The notes: generated by a model not told the origin, from the letters alone. Numbered from the stretch's first letter, positions 49,999 to 59,161 are shown. The stretch: DNA of 64,000 bases from IMCC45349 sp047219225 (GCF_047219225.1 NZ_CP178208.1:1860001-1924000); one strand, 5' to 3'. Made by a program: numbers and translations.

Positions 49999-51531
49999 TT
50001 AATGCTTAAAATGACGTGTTCCTGTAAATACCATAGAGACGTTGTTTTCGTTGCAATAATCAATGCTTAATTGGTCTTTAATTGAGCCTCCAGGTTGAAT
50101 CACAGAAGTTATTCCTGCGTTTTTAGCAATTTCCACACAATCAGGAAATGGGAAAAATGCATCACTAGCCATAACTGCACCATTTAAATCAAAATCAAAT
50201 GAATTAGCTTTATGGATAGCTTGGTTTAATGCATCTACACGACTTGTTTGTCCTGTTCCACTCGCACAAAGTTGCTTGTTTTTAGCTAATACAATTGTGT
50301 TAGACTTTGTGTGTTTGCATATTTTTGAAGCAAATAATAAATCACTTAGCTCTTGCTCTGTAGGATTTGTGTTTGTAGCATTGCTTAGCATGTCTTTTGA
50401 ATCTGTAATACCATCTTTATCTTGAACAAGAATACCATTTAAACAAGTTCGTACATTAGTTTGTGGTAACTCAATATTGTTTTGAATAAGGATGATTCTA
50501 TTCTTTTTACCTTTTAAAACGTCTAAGGCTTCATTAGAGTAAGAAGGAGCAATTACAACCTCGCAGAATAATTTGTGAATTTCTTCAGCAGTTGCAAGGT
50601 CAATTTCAGTATTACTAATTAAAATACCACCAAAAGCAGAAACAGGATCTCCAGCTAAGGCATCAGTGTAAGCTTGGTGTAAAGTATCGCGTTGTGCTAA
50701 TCCACAAGCGTTATTGTGTTTTAAAATAGCAAATGTTGGTGCTTCGCCTTTAAATTCGTTCATTAAATTAACAGCAGCATCAACATCTAATAAGTTGTTG
50801 TAGCTTAGTTCTTTACCGTGAAGTTTGTTAAACATAGCTTCAAAATCACCAAAGAAAAAACCTTTTTGATGTGGGTTTTCACCATAACGTAGTGTTTTAC
50901 CTTTAGTTTCGCTTATTTTTAAAACAGTTTCTTCTTTTTCAGCATTAAAATAATTGAAAATAGCACTGTCGTAATGAGAAGATACATTAAATGATTTAGC
51001 TGCAAAACGTTTTCTGTCTGCTTCAGAAACACTTCCATTATCAGCAGAAATTAACTCTAAAAATTCAGCATAGTCATCAACTGAAGATACACAAATTACA
51101 TCTTTGTAATTTTTTGCAGCAGCACGAATTAAAGAAATGCCTCCAATGTCAATTTTTTCGATAATATCTTGAGTGCTTGCTCCAGAAGCAACTGTTTTTT
51201 CAAAAGGATATAAGTCAACGATAACAGCGTCAATTTGAGGAATGTCAAATTCAGCTAATTCAGCAACATCTTGAGCGTTGTCTTGACGATTTAAAATACC
51301 ACCAAATATTTTTGGATGTAAGGTTTTAACTCGACCTCCAAGAATTGATGGATATGATGTAATGTCTTCGGCAGGTACAACGTCTATGCCTAAGTCATTA
51401 ATGAATTTTTGTGTTCCACCTGTAGAATAAATAGTTACTCCTTGTGCGTCTAATTTTTTTACAATTGGCTCTAAACCATCTTTACTAAAAACCGAAATTA
51501 ATGCCGATTTAATTGTCTTGCTGTTACTCAT
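49999..51531 (-). CDS. purH: Bifunctional AICAR formyltransferase / IMP cyclohydrolase
   Basis: A 510-residue enzyme for the last two steps of IMP synthesis. The N-terminal cyclohydrolase domain (1-200) starts ALISVFSKDGLEPIV and contains YSTGGTQKF and GGRVKTLHPKIFGGIL; the C-terminal formyltransferase contains RYGENPHQKGFFFG, ILKHNNACG and MASDAFFPFPDCVE. Length matches the family (about 510-530). Confidence 0.97.
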   Translation of the reverse strand: MSNSKTIKSALISVFSKDGLEPIVKKLDAQGVTIYSTGGTQKFINDLGIDVVPAEDITSYPSILGGRVKTLHPKIFGGILNRQDNAQDVAELAEFDIPQIDAVIVDLYPFEKTVASGASTQDIIEKIDIGGISLIRAAAKNYKDVICVSSVDDYAEFLELISADNGSVSEADRKRFAAKSFNVSSHYDSAIFNYFNAEKEETVLKISETKGKTLRYGENPHQKGFFFGDFEAMFNKLHGKELSYNNLLDVDAAVNLMNEFKGEAPTFAILKHNNACGLAQRDTLHQAYTDALAGDPVSAFGGILISNTEIDLATAEEIHKLFCEVVIAPSYSNEALDVLKGKKNRIILIQNNIELPQTNVRTCLNGILVQDKDGITDSKDMLSNATNTNPTEQELSDLLFASKICKHTKSNTIVLAKNKQLCASGTGQTSRVDALNQAIHKANSFDFDLNGAVMASDAFFPFPDCVEIAKNAGITSVIQPGGSIKDQLSIDYCNENNVSMVFTGTRHFKH

Positions 51532-51556
51532 TTTGTTGTGTTGTGTTTTAAAGTTG

Positions 51557-51564
51557 CAAAAGTA
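51557..51564 (-). promoter_or_regulatory. -7 box for purH
   Basis: The minus strand reads TACTTTTG, an exact TAnnTTTG match, 25 nt before the purH start. Confidence 0.5.
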
Positions 51565-51677
51565 GCAATTAAAAGAAGAAAAAACAGTAGAGTAATTGTA
51601 TAAAGTATAAGTTTTTTTAACGAAAACGTTTACTTATCAACAAAGCTATTTTTTGAATTATATTTTTTATAAGTCGA

Positions 51678-52136
51678 TTAGACTAAAATAGTAGCTACTT
51701 GGCTACAAACAAACTCTAAAAAATGCTCGTCATCTTTGGTGAATGGATCTGGAGTGTTAGAGTCTATGTCTATTTGACCAATATTTTCACCATTAACAAA
51801 AATAGGAATAACAATTTCTGCTTTTACAGTTATACTGCAAGCAATATAATTGTCTTGAGCAGCAACATCTGGTACTACAAAATTTTCGTTGCTTACAGCT
51901 ACTTGACCACAAATGCCTTTTCCAAAAGGAATAATAGTATGATCTGTTGGTTCGCCAACGTAAGGACCTAATTTTAGTTCGTTTTTATCGCCATTTTTAA
52001 AATAAAAACCAACCCAATTGTAATAGTCTATATGAGCTTCAAGTAAAGAACAGATATTATATAGACGCTTTTCTATAGTTAAATCTGAGTTAGTGATAAT
52101 AGAAGTTACTTCAGGTTTTAATTGCTCAAAATTCAT
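51678..52136 (-). CDS. GAF-domain protein, free methionine-(R)-sulfoxide reductase-like
   Basis: A 152-residue single GAF domain. The segment GPYVGEPTDHTIIPFGKGICG, then VPDVAAQDNYIACSITVKAEIVIP, follows the fRMsr pattern, with two of the three active-site cysteines (FGKGICG and NYIAC) present and the first replaced. fRMsr reduces free methionine-R-sulfoxide using thioredoxin, which would fit the sulfur theme of this genome. Start chosen at 52136 (MNFEQLKPEV); a frame to 52184 would add 16 residues. Activity is plausible, not certain. Confidence 0.75.
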   Translation of the reverse strand: MNFEQLKPEVTSIITNSDLTIEKRLYNICSLLEAHIDYYNWVGFYFKNGDKNELKLGPYVGEPTDHTIIPFGKGICGQVAVSNENFVVPDVAAQDNYIACSITVKAEIVIPIFVNGENIGQIDIDSNTPDPFTKDDEHFLEFVCSQVATILV

Positions 52137-52228
52137 GGATAAAAATTTTTGGTAAAAATATTTAAATTCATCTAAAAGGCTCACCCTTTTTAAGTAAATT
52201 TCGACAAGAATTTACGCTAGTTATTTTT

Positions 52229-52780
52229 TTGAAAGCACTTTTAGTGAAATATAAGTCGGTTTTAAAGTTTATACTTACATTTTTATTAGTATATGCAGTA
52301 TTAACAATTGGTTATAAATTGTATTTAGATAATTCGGATGGTTCTAAATTTTATCCTGATTATTTAACTAATTTAACAGCTAAGCAAAGTAAATTGTTGT
52401 TACAAGAAGTTGGTTATGAAACACAAATAACTCCACATCCAGATGAAGCTTCTATGATGCTAATTGTTAAGGATAAATTTGTGGCTAGAGTAGTCGAAGG
52501 CTGTAACTCAATAAGTGTAATTATTCTTTTCATTTCTTTTGTTATAGCTTTTGCTGGCAAATGGAAAACTACAGCTATGTATATTTTGTCAGGAAGTGTG
52601 TTAATTTATTCCGTGAATCTTATTCGTATTGTAATTCTATCTATTGGGCTGTATCATTATCCTTGGAGAAGAGAAATATTACACACAGTAATTTTTCCAT
52701 TAATAATTTATGGGATGGTGTTTTTATTATGGATGTTTTGGGTAAATCGTTTTAAAAGTTTTCAAAAGCAAAATGTCTAA
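52229..52780 (+). CDS. xrtF: Exosortase family protein XrtF
   Basis: A 183-residue membrane protease/transpeptidase of the exosortase family. The catalytic triad candidates lie in membrane-proximal positions: Cys92 (VVEGCNSISV), Arg133 (NLIRIVIL) and His152 (ILHTVIFPL). XrtF is the Bacteroidota exosortase without a known sorting partner signal comparable to PEP-CTERM. Start uncertain: TTG at 52229 or GTG at 52244 (MKYKSVLKF). Overlaps the next gene by 8 bp, which encodes its usual companion. Confidence 0.9.
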   Translation: MKALLVKYKSVLKFILTFLLVYAVLTIGYKLYLDNSDGSKFYPDYLTNLTAKQSKLLLQEVGYETQITPHPDEASMMLIVKDKFVARVVEGCNSISVIILFISFVIAFAGKWKTTAMYILSGSVLIYSVNLIRIVILSIGLYHYPWRREILHTVIFPLIIYGMVFLLWMFWVNRFKSFQKQNV

Positions 52781-53201
52781 AAGCGTAACATACATATTAA
52801 TTTTTGTGCTATTTACGTTGTTAGTGCTAATTCGATTTTTCGAAGATTACTTGTTTTACGATCCATATTTGCAGTTTTTTGAAAATGACTATTTATATAT
52901 AGATAATCCAAGAAGAGAAGTGTTTAAGCTAACTGTATTCACATCATTAAGATATGATTTGAATTCAATTATTTCCATCGGAATTATTTACTTGTTTTTT
53001 AAAGAGAAGGCTATGGTGAAACTCTCGTTACTCATTTATGTAGTAGCTTATGTGTTTTTACTTGCTGCATTTTTATATTTCGTAATTAATCCTAGACAAG
53101 AAGATTATTATTTATTCTTTAATGTACGACGCTTTTTTATTCAACCATTAATATTAATAGTGCTTCTGCCAGCTTTTTATTACCATAAACTCAAGAGGTA
53201 G
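52773..53201 (+). CDS. Exosortase F system-associated membrane protein
   Basis: A 142-residue protein with about four hydrophobic helices, of the family found immediately after xrtF in Bacteroidota. The segments FEDYLFYDPYLQFFENDYL and INPRQEDYYLFFNVRRFFIQPL are characteristic and rich in aromatic and acidic residues. Function unknown; the 8-bp overlap with xrtF implies a shared role, possibly processing or accessory stabilisation. Confidence 0.88.
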   Translation: MSKSVTYILIFVLFTLLVLIRFFEDYLFYDPYLQFFENDYLYIDNPRREVFKLTVFTSLRYDLNSIISIGIIYLFFKEKAMVKLSLLIYVVAYVFLLAAFLYFVINPRQEDYYLFFNVRRFFIQPLILIVLLPAFYYHKLKR

Positions 53202-53248
53202 TTTTTGTTAATCTATTGTAAAAGATTATAGGATAATTGAAATTTTAG

Positions 53249-53256
53249 TATTTTTG
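53249..53256 (+). promoter_or_regulatory. -7 box for the HYC_CC_PP gene
   Basis: TATTTTTG matches TAnnTTTG and ends 4 nt before the GTG start at 53261, the same spacing as at the rrf2 gene, implying a leaderless transcript. Confidence 0.45.
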
Positions 53257-53260
53257 CATT

Positions 53261-53677
53261 GTGTTAAAACAACTTGTTTTTAAAATATCATCTTTTAGTT
53301 TAGCATTGCTAGTAATGTTGTCAACAGTTTCTTTTACAGTTGAAAAACATTTTTGTGGTAATGTGTTGGTTGATGTAGCTGTTTTTTCTGAAGCTAAAGA
53401 CTGTAGTGGAAATGTTAGCAGTGATACTGAGAAAACAACTATGAAAAAGAAAAGTTGTTGTAAAGATGAGGTGAATGTTATGGAGGGGCAGGATGAATTA
53501 AAGGTTCGTTCGTTTGATGATATTCAATTTGAGCAACAATTGTTTTTAGCATCATATGTGTACTCATATGTTAATCTTTTTGAAGGGTTACCACAGCTTG
53601 TAGTGCCTCATAAAGATTATTCTCCACCCAATTTGGTCAAGGATATTCAAGTAGTTGACCAAGTATTTTTAATTTGA
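53261..53677 (+). CDS. HYC_CC_PP family protein
   Basis: A 138-residue exported protein starting at GTG. It has a hydrophobic N-terminal signal (about 1-24), then the family marks: EKHFCG (His30, Cys32), SCC (Cys66, Cys67) and YSPPN near the C-terminus. The spaced Cys and His suggest metal (copper) binding, and the family travels with TonB receptors and HMA-domain proteins. Exact role unknown. First gene of the metal cluster. Confidence 0.85.
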   Translation: MLKQLVFKISSFSLALLVMLSTVSFTVEKHFCGNVLVDVAVFSEAKDCSGNVSSDTEKTTMKKKSCCKDEVNVMEGQDELKVRSFDDIQFEQQLFLASYVYSYVNLFEGLPQLVVPHKDYSPPNLVKDIQVVDQVFLI

Positions 53678-53782
53678 TTTTTAAGTAAAATGTGTTTTGC
53701 AAGCATCCATTTGAATATGGCGCGCTTTGTTGTATATCAATAAATTGCTTGTACAAATTAATCGTAACTTAAAAATTGAATA

Positions 53783-56020
53783 TTGAAACAATTAATATAT
53801 ATATTGATGTTGCTTCCTTTTTTCGCATTGTCTCAAAACGAGATTAATGGTGTAATTCTAGAAGCAGATTCAAACGATAAATTAATACCATTACCAGGAG
53901 CTAATGTGTATTGGTTAAATACTACTGTTGGAGTAGTAACAGATATTAATGGAAAGTTTACTATTCCATATCAAAATGAATATAAAAAATTAGTAATAAG
54001 TTATGTTGGGTTTAAAACAGATACTATTACTATATCTCAGCCTAAGTATATAAGACATACGCTTACATCTACTAGTGATTTAAACGAAATTACAGTTACT
54101 TCTAGAAAAAAGGCATCTGCAACTTCTTATTTAGAATCACGAAATATTATTAATGTAAGTAGTGATGAGTTATTAAAAGCTGCTTGTTGTAATCTGTCAG
54201 AGAGTTTTGAAACAAATCCATCTATTGATGTGAATTTTGCTGACGCAGTTTCAGGAACACGACAAATAAAAATGTTAGGCTTAAAAAGCCCTTATATTTT
54301 AATTACAACTGAAAATGTGCCTTCTATTAGAGGAGCTTCGCAAGCTTACGGATTAAGTTTTATTCCTGGTACTTGGGTAGAAAGTATACAAATTACAAAA
54401 GGAGCAGGTAGTGTTACTAATGGATTTGAGAGTATTGCAGGACAAATAAATACTGAGCTTAGAAAACCAACTACAGACGATAAGTTCTTTTTAAATCTTT
54501 ATGGTGCTAGTAGTGAACGTTTAGAATTAAATACGCACTTTAATACTAAGCTTAGTGAAAAATGGGCAACAGGATTGTATGTTCATGGTAATACACATAA
54601 TGAAGAACATGATGTAAATGATGATGGATTCCTAGATATGCCATTATATAATCAAATAAACGTAATGAATCGTTGGCAGTATACAGATACCGAAAAAGGG
54701 TTTGTTAGCTTTTTTAATTTTAGAGTATTAAATGATGAAAAGCAATCTGGTCAAGTAGATTTTAATCCTAAAACAGATAAGTTAACTACCAATGCTTGGG
54801 GAAGTGAAATTGATACAAAGCGAATTGACGTTTCTGGTAAGTTTGGATATGTAAATCCAGAGATTCCTTATCAAAGTCTAGGGTTACAGCTAGCTTATAG
54901 TAATCATAATCAAGACTCGTATTTTGGGTTAAATGAATATGATATTGATCATAGTAGTTTTTACGCAAATCTTGTGTATAATACTATTATTGGAGACTCT
55001 CGACACAAAGTAAAAACAGGATTGAGTTTTTCTAATGATGATTATGATGAAAAAGTTAATGCAACTAATTATAAGAGAACTGAGAACTCTGTAGGTGCTT
55101 TTTTTGAATATGCATTCGATAATTTAGATGCTATAAACTTAACAGCAGGTTTTAGAGTGGATCATAGTAATTTATTAGGAACTTTTGTAACACCTAGAGT
55201 GCATCTTCGTTATACGCCTTGGGAAAAATCGGCATTTAGAGCATCTTTTGGTAGAGGAAAACGTAGTGCTAATATTTTTGCTGAAAACCAAAACATATTT
55301 GCTACTTCAAGAGCTATTAATGTGGTTGAAAGTGGTGGCGAAATATATGGATTAGACCCAGAAATAGCATGGAATTATGGTGTGTCTTATTTACAAGGAT
55401 TTAATTTATTTGGAAGAAAAGCTGATGTGACTGTCGATTTTTATAGAACAGATTTTAAAAATCAAGTAGTTGTAGATTACGAAAATCCTCAAGAAATTAG
55501 TTTTTATAACTTACAAGGAGACAGTTATGCAAATAGTTTTCAAACAGAATTAAACTATAACGCTGCTGAAGGTTTAGATTTAAGGTTTGCTTATAAGTTT
55601 TATGATGTACAAACACAATATACATCAGATAAATTAACAAGACCTCTAACACCAAAGCATAGAGTATTTGCAAACGCATCCTATGAAACTAAATTAAAAC
55701 CCAATGGATCACGTTGGAAGTTTGATACAACCTTTAATTGGTTGGGTAAACAACGTTTTCCTTCAACAGAAAGTTACCCATTAGAATATCAAGTAGATAA
55801 ATACTCACCAACATTGGCAACATTAAATGCTCAAATCACAAAAGTGTTTTCTAAAAAATTTGAAGTATATTTAGGAGGCGAGAATTTAACAAATGTAAAA
55901 CAAGACAATCCAATTTTAGGAGCAGATGATCCTTTTGGAGGTAACTTTGATACTACATTTGTTTATGGTCCAATTTTTGGAAGTATGTATTACGCAGGAT
56001 TAAGATTAAAATTAAATTAA
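53783..56020 (+). CDS. TonB-dependent receptor of the metal cluster
   Basis: A 745-residue outer-membrane transporter starting at TTG. Signal peptide 1-17 (ending FFALSQ), a CarboxypepD-like N-terminal extension (about 18-100, GANVYWLNTTVGVVTDINGKFTIP), plug domain (about 115-230, QIKMLGLKSPYILIT, VESIQITKGAGSVTNG) and a 22-strand-type barrel ending GSMYYAGLRLKLN. Its neighbours are HYC_CC_PP, an HMA-domain protein and a heavy-metal-binding lipoprotein, so copper or another soft metal (or a metallophore) is a likely substrate, by context. Confidence 0.92.
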   Translation: MKQLIYILMLLPFFALSQNEINGVILEADSNDKLIPLPGANVYWLNTTVGVVTDINGKFTIPYQNEYKKLVISYVGFKTDTITISQPKYIRHTLTSTSDLNEITVTSRKKASATSYLESRNIINVSSDELLKAACCNLSESFETNPSIDVNFADAVSGTRQIKMLGLKSPYILITTENVPSIRGASQAYGLSFIPGTWVESIQITKGAGSVTNGFESIAGQINTELRKPTTDDKFFLNLYGASSERLELNTHFNTKLSEKWATGLYVHGNTHNEEHDVNDDGFLDMPLYNQINVMNRWQYTDTEKGFVSFFNFRVLNDEKQSGQVDFNPKTDKLTTNAWGSEIDTKRIDVSGKFGYVNPEIPYQSLGLQLAYSNHNQDSYFGLNEYDIDHSSFYANLVYNTIIGDSRHKVKTGLSFSNDDYDEKVNATNYKRTENSVGAFFEYAFDNLDAINLTAGFRVDHSNLLGTFVTPRVHLRYTPWEKSAFRASFGRGKRSANIFAENQNIFATSRAINVVESGGEIYGLDPEIAWNYGVSYLQGFNLFGRKADVTVDFYRTDFKNQVVVDYENPQEISFYNLQGDSYANSFQTELNYNAAEGLDLRFAYKFYDVQTQYTSDKLTRPLTPKHRVFANASYETKLKPNGSRWKFDTTFNWLGKQRFPSTESYPLEYQVDKYSPTLATLNAQITKVFSKKFEVYLGGENLTNVKQDNPILGADDPFGGNFDTTFVYGPIFGSMYYAGLRLKLN

Positions 56021-56021
56021 A

Positions 56022-56393
56022 ATGAAAAAAGTATTAGTATTAAGTATGATGTTATTTGGATTAATAACATTCGCGCAAAACAAAAACGCAAGAGCATCTA
56101 TTGAAGTTGATGGTGTATGTATGATGTGTAAGGATAGAATTGAAAAAGCTTGTATTAAGACCAAAGGTGTTAAGTCTGCGGTTTGGAATGTAAAAACTCA
56201 CGAGCTTAAATTAATTTTTGACGAACGTAAAACGAGTTTAGATACTATTAGAAAAAGTATCGCAGCAGTTGGTCATGATACAAAAGAATTAAAAGCATCA
56301 GATGAAGCTTATGAGAGTATTCATCCTTGTTGTAAGTATAGAGACGAGGAAGTTATAGAGGATCATAAAGAAGAAAAACCAATTAAAAACTAA
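56022..56393 (+). CDS. Periplasmic heavy-metal-associated (HMA) domain protein
   Basis: A 123-residue exported protein with signal peptide 1-19 (ending TFAQ). The HMA ferredoxin-like fold carries a GVCMMCKDRIEKAC motif (Cys33, Cys36, Cys44), a metallochaperone-type CxxC site for Cu(I) or similar. A second candidate site is HPCCKYR (His101, Cys103, Cys104) near the tail. It follows the TonB receptor by one base, so it probably accepts or buffers the imported metal in the periplasm. Confidence 0.9.
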   Translation: MKKVLVLSMMLFGLITFAQNKNARASIEVDGVCMMCKDRIEKACIKTKGVKSAVWNVKTHELKLIFDERKTSLDTIRKSIAAVGHDTKELKASDEAYESIHPCCKYRDEEVIEDHKEEKPIKN

Positions 56394-56399
56394 TCAATC

Positions 56400-56723
56400 A
56401 TGAAAAAAGTAATTTTAATGTTAGCACTTATGTTTAGTGTAAGTGCAGTGTTTGTGTCTTGTAAAGACAGTGAAAAAGAAAAAACACATAACGAGCATGC
56501 TGCTGATAAAGCAGATTTAGCTTTAAATGAAAAATACCAATGTCCAATGGATTGCGAAAAAGGAAAGACTTACGATGAAGAAGGATCTTGTCCTGAGTGT
56601 AAAATGGACTTAAAGAAGGTTGAGAAAAAAGAAACTCATACACATGCAAATGGAGAAACGCATGAGAGTCATGATAATGAAAAAAAGAAGAAAACTGGTC
56701 ATGAAGGTCACAATCATGATTAA
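56400..56723 (+). CDS. Heavy-metal-binding-domain lipoprotein with His-rich tail
   Basis: A 107-residue lipoprotein (lipobox VFVSCKD, Cys21). Residues 46-71 form the heavy-metal-binding domain YQCPMDCEKGK...GSCPECKMDL with Cys48, Cys52, Cys64 and Cys67. The C-terminus is His-rich (THTHANGETHESHD and HEGHNHD), a metal sponge pattern. Common with CusAB-type copper systems. Its stop overlaps the start of the next gene by 8 bp, and a strong terminator begins at its stop codon. Confidence 0.9.
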   Translation: MKKVILMLALMFSVSAVFVSCKDSEKEKTHNEHAADKADLALNEKYQCPMDCEKGKTYDEEGSCPECKMDLKKVEKKETHTHANGETHESHDNEKKKKTGHEGHNHD

Positions 56724-57471
56724 CAATAAAAAACCCAAAGCATATTGCTTTGGGTTTTTTATTGTTCTTTTATTATTTTTTTCTTGTCAAAAACAAAATT
56801 ATGATGCTAGTCAAATTGTAGCAAAATCTATTGAAGTGCATGGAGGATTGAAAAAATGGAGAAGTATTAAAGAAATTTCATTTGATAAAAAAACTATTCT
56901 GTATTTTCCTGATGGAACAATTGAGAAAGAGTTAAACCAACATCAAATGTTTAGTTTTGTTAATGGTTTAAAGGGTAGTATTCAAGATTTAAACAAAGAA
57001 GGAATGCATGGTTTTGATTTTGATGGAAAATCATTTTTGGTAACAGATAATGATTCGATAAGAAAAGTTGAGGATGTAAATGAAATAGAATCTTTTAAAT
57101 ATTCTTTTTTTGCTTCTCATTATGTAATATGCCAACCTTTTGAATTGCTGAGTGAAAATGCTGAATTGATATATAATGGAATGTCTTTAGTTGATAATAA
57201 AGAATATTACAGTGTTAATGTTAGTTATAAGGATGATGACAAAGATTCGGATAAATGGACTTATTTTTTTGATGATAAAACATTCAATTTGATGTCATGT
57301 AAAGTTGATTTAACAGATCATACAAGTTTGATTGAGAATTTAAAGTATGATAATTCTACAGGGTTCAAGTTTAATGCCTATCGAAAAAGTTATAGATTAA
57401 ATGAAGTAGGAGAAAAAGAATATTTAAGAGCAGAATATTGGTATTCAAATTATGAAGTAATATTAAAATAA
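56716..57471 (+). CDS. Lipoprotein of DUF6503-like family
   Basis: A 251-residue lipoprotein. I choose ATG 56716, giving MINNKKPKAYCFGFFIVLLL then the lipobox FFSC; the longer frame to 56620 is only a lysine/methionine-rich shadow of the upstream His-rich gene. The mature part starts ASQIVAKSIEVHGGLKKWRSIKEI and is beta-rich, recalling LolA-like/DUF6503 lipoproteins, with no catalytic motif. A perfect 21-bp terminator hairpin (56722-56766) lies inside its signal-peptide codons, so expression may be reduced or depend on readthrough. Confidence 0.78.
   Translation: MINNKKPKAYCFGFFIVLLLFFSCQKQNYDASQIVAKSIEVHGGLKKWRSIKEISFDKKTILYFPDGTIEKELNQHQMFSFVNGLKGSIQDLNKEGMHGFDFDGKSFLVTDNDSIRKVEDVNEIESFKYSFFASHYVICQPFELLSENAELIYNGMSLVDNKEYYSVNVSYKDDDKDSDKWTYFFDDKTFNLMSCKVDLTDHTSLIENLKYDNSTGFKFNAYRKSYRLNEVGEKEYLRAEYWYSNYEVILK
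56722..56766 (+). terminator. Perfect 21-bp terminator hairpin inside a signal-peptide coding region
   Basis: Left arm 56722-56742, 3-nt loop TAT, right arm 56746-56766; core CCCAAAGCA / TGCTTTGGG with A6/T6 and AACAAT/ATTGTT flanks. It begins inside the stop codon of the metal-binding lipoprotein and occupies codons 3-17 of the next gene. The T-run after the GC core makes it a standard intrinsic terminator. Confidence 0.85.
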
Positions 57472-57501
57472 AAAGCCTCAACAATTTGTTGAGGCTTTTT
57501 A
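57471..57501. terminator. Bidirectional terminator between the lipoprotein gene and groL
   Basis: GCCTCAACA / TGTTGAGGC stem with short ATT loop, flanked by A and T runs, serving both convergent genes. Confidence 0.9.
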
Positions 57502-57526
57502 TTTTTTATGTGTCTAGGTCTCTAGA

Positions 57527-59161
57527 TTACATCATTCCTGGCATTCCGCCTCCCATTGGTGGCATTGCAGCTGCAGGATTATCTTCTTTAATATCTACTA
57601 AAGCACACTCTGTAGTTAAAATCATTCCAGCAACCGAAGCAGCATTTTCTAAAGCAACACGAGTTACTTTTTTAGGATCGATAATTCCAACTTTAAGCAT
57701 GTCTACATATTCGTCGTTTTTAGCATCGTAACCAAAGTCTTTTTTGCCTTCTAAAACTTTATTAATAACAACACTTCCTTCACCACCAGCATTTTCTACA
57801 ATAGTACGTAAAGGTGCTTCAATAGCACGAGCAACAATTTGTATTCCTGTTACTTCGTCTAAGTTGTTTGTAGTTATTTTTTCTAAAGTTTTCTTAGCTC
57901 TAACTAAAGCTACACCACCACCAGCAACAATACCTTCTTCAACAGCAGCTCTTGTAGCATGTAATGCATCATCAACACGATCTTTCTTTTCTTTCATTTC
58001 TACTTCACTAGCAGCACCAACATAAAGTACAGCAACACCACCAGCTAATTTAGCTAAGCGTTCTTGTAGCTTTTCTTTGTCGTAATCGCTAGTTGTAGTT
58101 TCTATTTGCGCTTTAATTTGGTTTACACGAGCTTTAATGTTAGATGCGTCTCCGTTACCATTAACAATAGTTGTGTTATCTTTATCAATAGTTACAGTTT
58201 CAGCAGTACCTAACATGCTTAAATCAGCATTTTCAAGAGAGAAACCTCTTTCTTCAGAAATTACTGTTCCACCAGTTAAAATAGCGATATCTTCTAACAT
58301 TGCTTTACGTCTGTCTCCAAATCCTGGAGCTTTAACAGCAGCAATTTTTAATCCACCACGTAACTTGTTTACTACTAAAGTAGCCAATGCTTGACCATCT
58401 ACATCTTCAGCAATGATTAATAATGGACGACCAGATTGTGCAACAGGTTCTAATATTGGAAGGATTTCTTGTAAGTTAGAAATCTTTTTGTCGAATAATA
58501 AAATGTATGGATTCTCTAAATCTGCAATCATTTTATCAGCATCAGTTACAAAGTAAGGAGATAAGTAACCTCTATCAAATTGCATACCTTCAACAACATC
58601 TACATAAGTATCTGTTCCTTTAGCTTCTTCAACAGTAATAACACCTTCTTTACCAACTTTACCAAAAGCTGTAGCTATTAATTCACCAATTGTATTGTCG
58701 TTATTTGCAGAAATAGAAGCTACTTGCTCAATTTTTTCAGAAGAGTTACCAACTTTTTTAGCTTGTTTTTCTAAATCAGTAGTAATAGAAATTACAGCTT
58801 TATCAATACCACGTTTTAAATCCATTGGGTTAGCGCCAGCAGCAACGTTTTTTAAACCTTCTTTTACGATAGCTTGTGCTAAAACCGTAGCAGTAGTTGT
58901 TCCGTCTCCAGCTAAATCGTTAGTTTTAGAAGCTACTTCTTTTACCATTTGAGCTCCCATGTTTTCAAGCTCGTTTTCAAGTTCAACTTCTTTAGCAACT
59001 GAAACACCGTCTTTAGTTACAGAAGGTGCTCCAAAACTTTTACTAATAATTACATTACGTCCTTTAGGTCCTAATGTAACTTTTACTGCATTTGCTAATG
59101 CATCCACACCACGTTTTAAACCATCGCGTGCCTCTATATCAAATTTTATATCTTTTGCCAT
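57527..59161 (-). CDS. groL: Chaperonin GroEL
   Basis: A 544-residue 60-kDa chaperonin. N-terminus KDIKFDIEARDGLKRGV, ATP-site GDGTTTATVLAQAIV, the catalytic Asp region VEEGIVAGGGVAL and the glycine/methionine-rich tail GGGMPGMM are all present. Forms the double heptameric ring with GroES encoded 25 bp upstream. No CIRCE-type inverted repeat was seen upstream. Confidence 0.98.
   Translation of the reverse strand: MAKDIKFDIEARDGLKRGVDALANAVKVTLGPKGRNVIISKSFGAPSVTKDGVSVAKEVELENELENMGAQMVKEVASKTNDLAGDGTTTATVLAQAIVKEGLKNVAAGANPMDLKRGIDKAVISITTDLEKQAKKVGNSSEKIEQVASISANNDNTIGELIATAFGKVGKEGVITVEEAKGTDTYVDVVEGMQFDRGYLSPYFVTDADKMIADLENPYILLFDKKISNLQEILPILEPVAQSGRPLLIIAEDVDGQALATLVVNKLRGGLKIAAVKAPGFGDRRKAMLEDIAILTGGTVISEERGFSLENADLSMLGTAETVTIDKDNTTIVNGNGDASNIKARVNQIKAQIETTTSDYDKEKLQERLAKLAGGVAVLYVGAASEVEMKEKKDRVDDALHATRAAVEEGIVAGGGVALVRAKKTLEKITTNNLDEVTGIQIVARAIEAPLRTIVENAGGEGSVVINKVLEGKKDFGYDAKNDEYVDMLKVGIIDPKKVTRVALENAASVAGMILTTECALVDIKEDNPAAAMPPMGGGMPGMM

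Noticed and set aside
56620..56715. Earlier start for the DUF6503-like lipoprotein
   Set aside because: The Lys/Met-rich extension is an out-of-frame reading of the upstream His-rich gene and precedes the lipoprotein signal.
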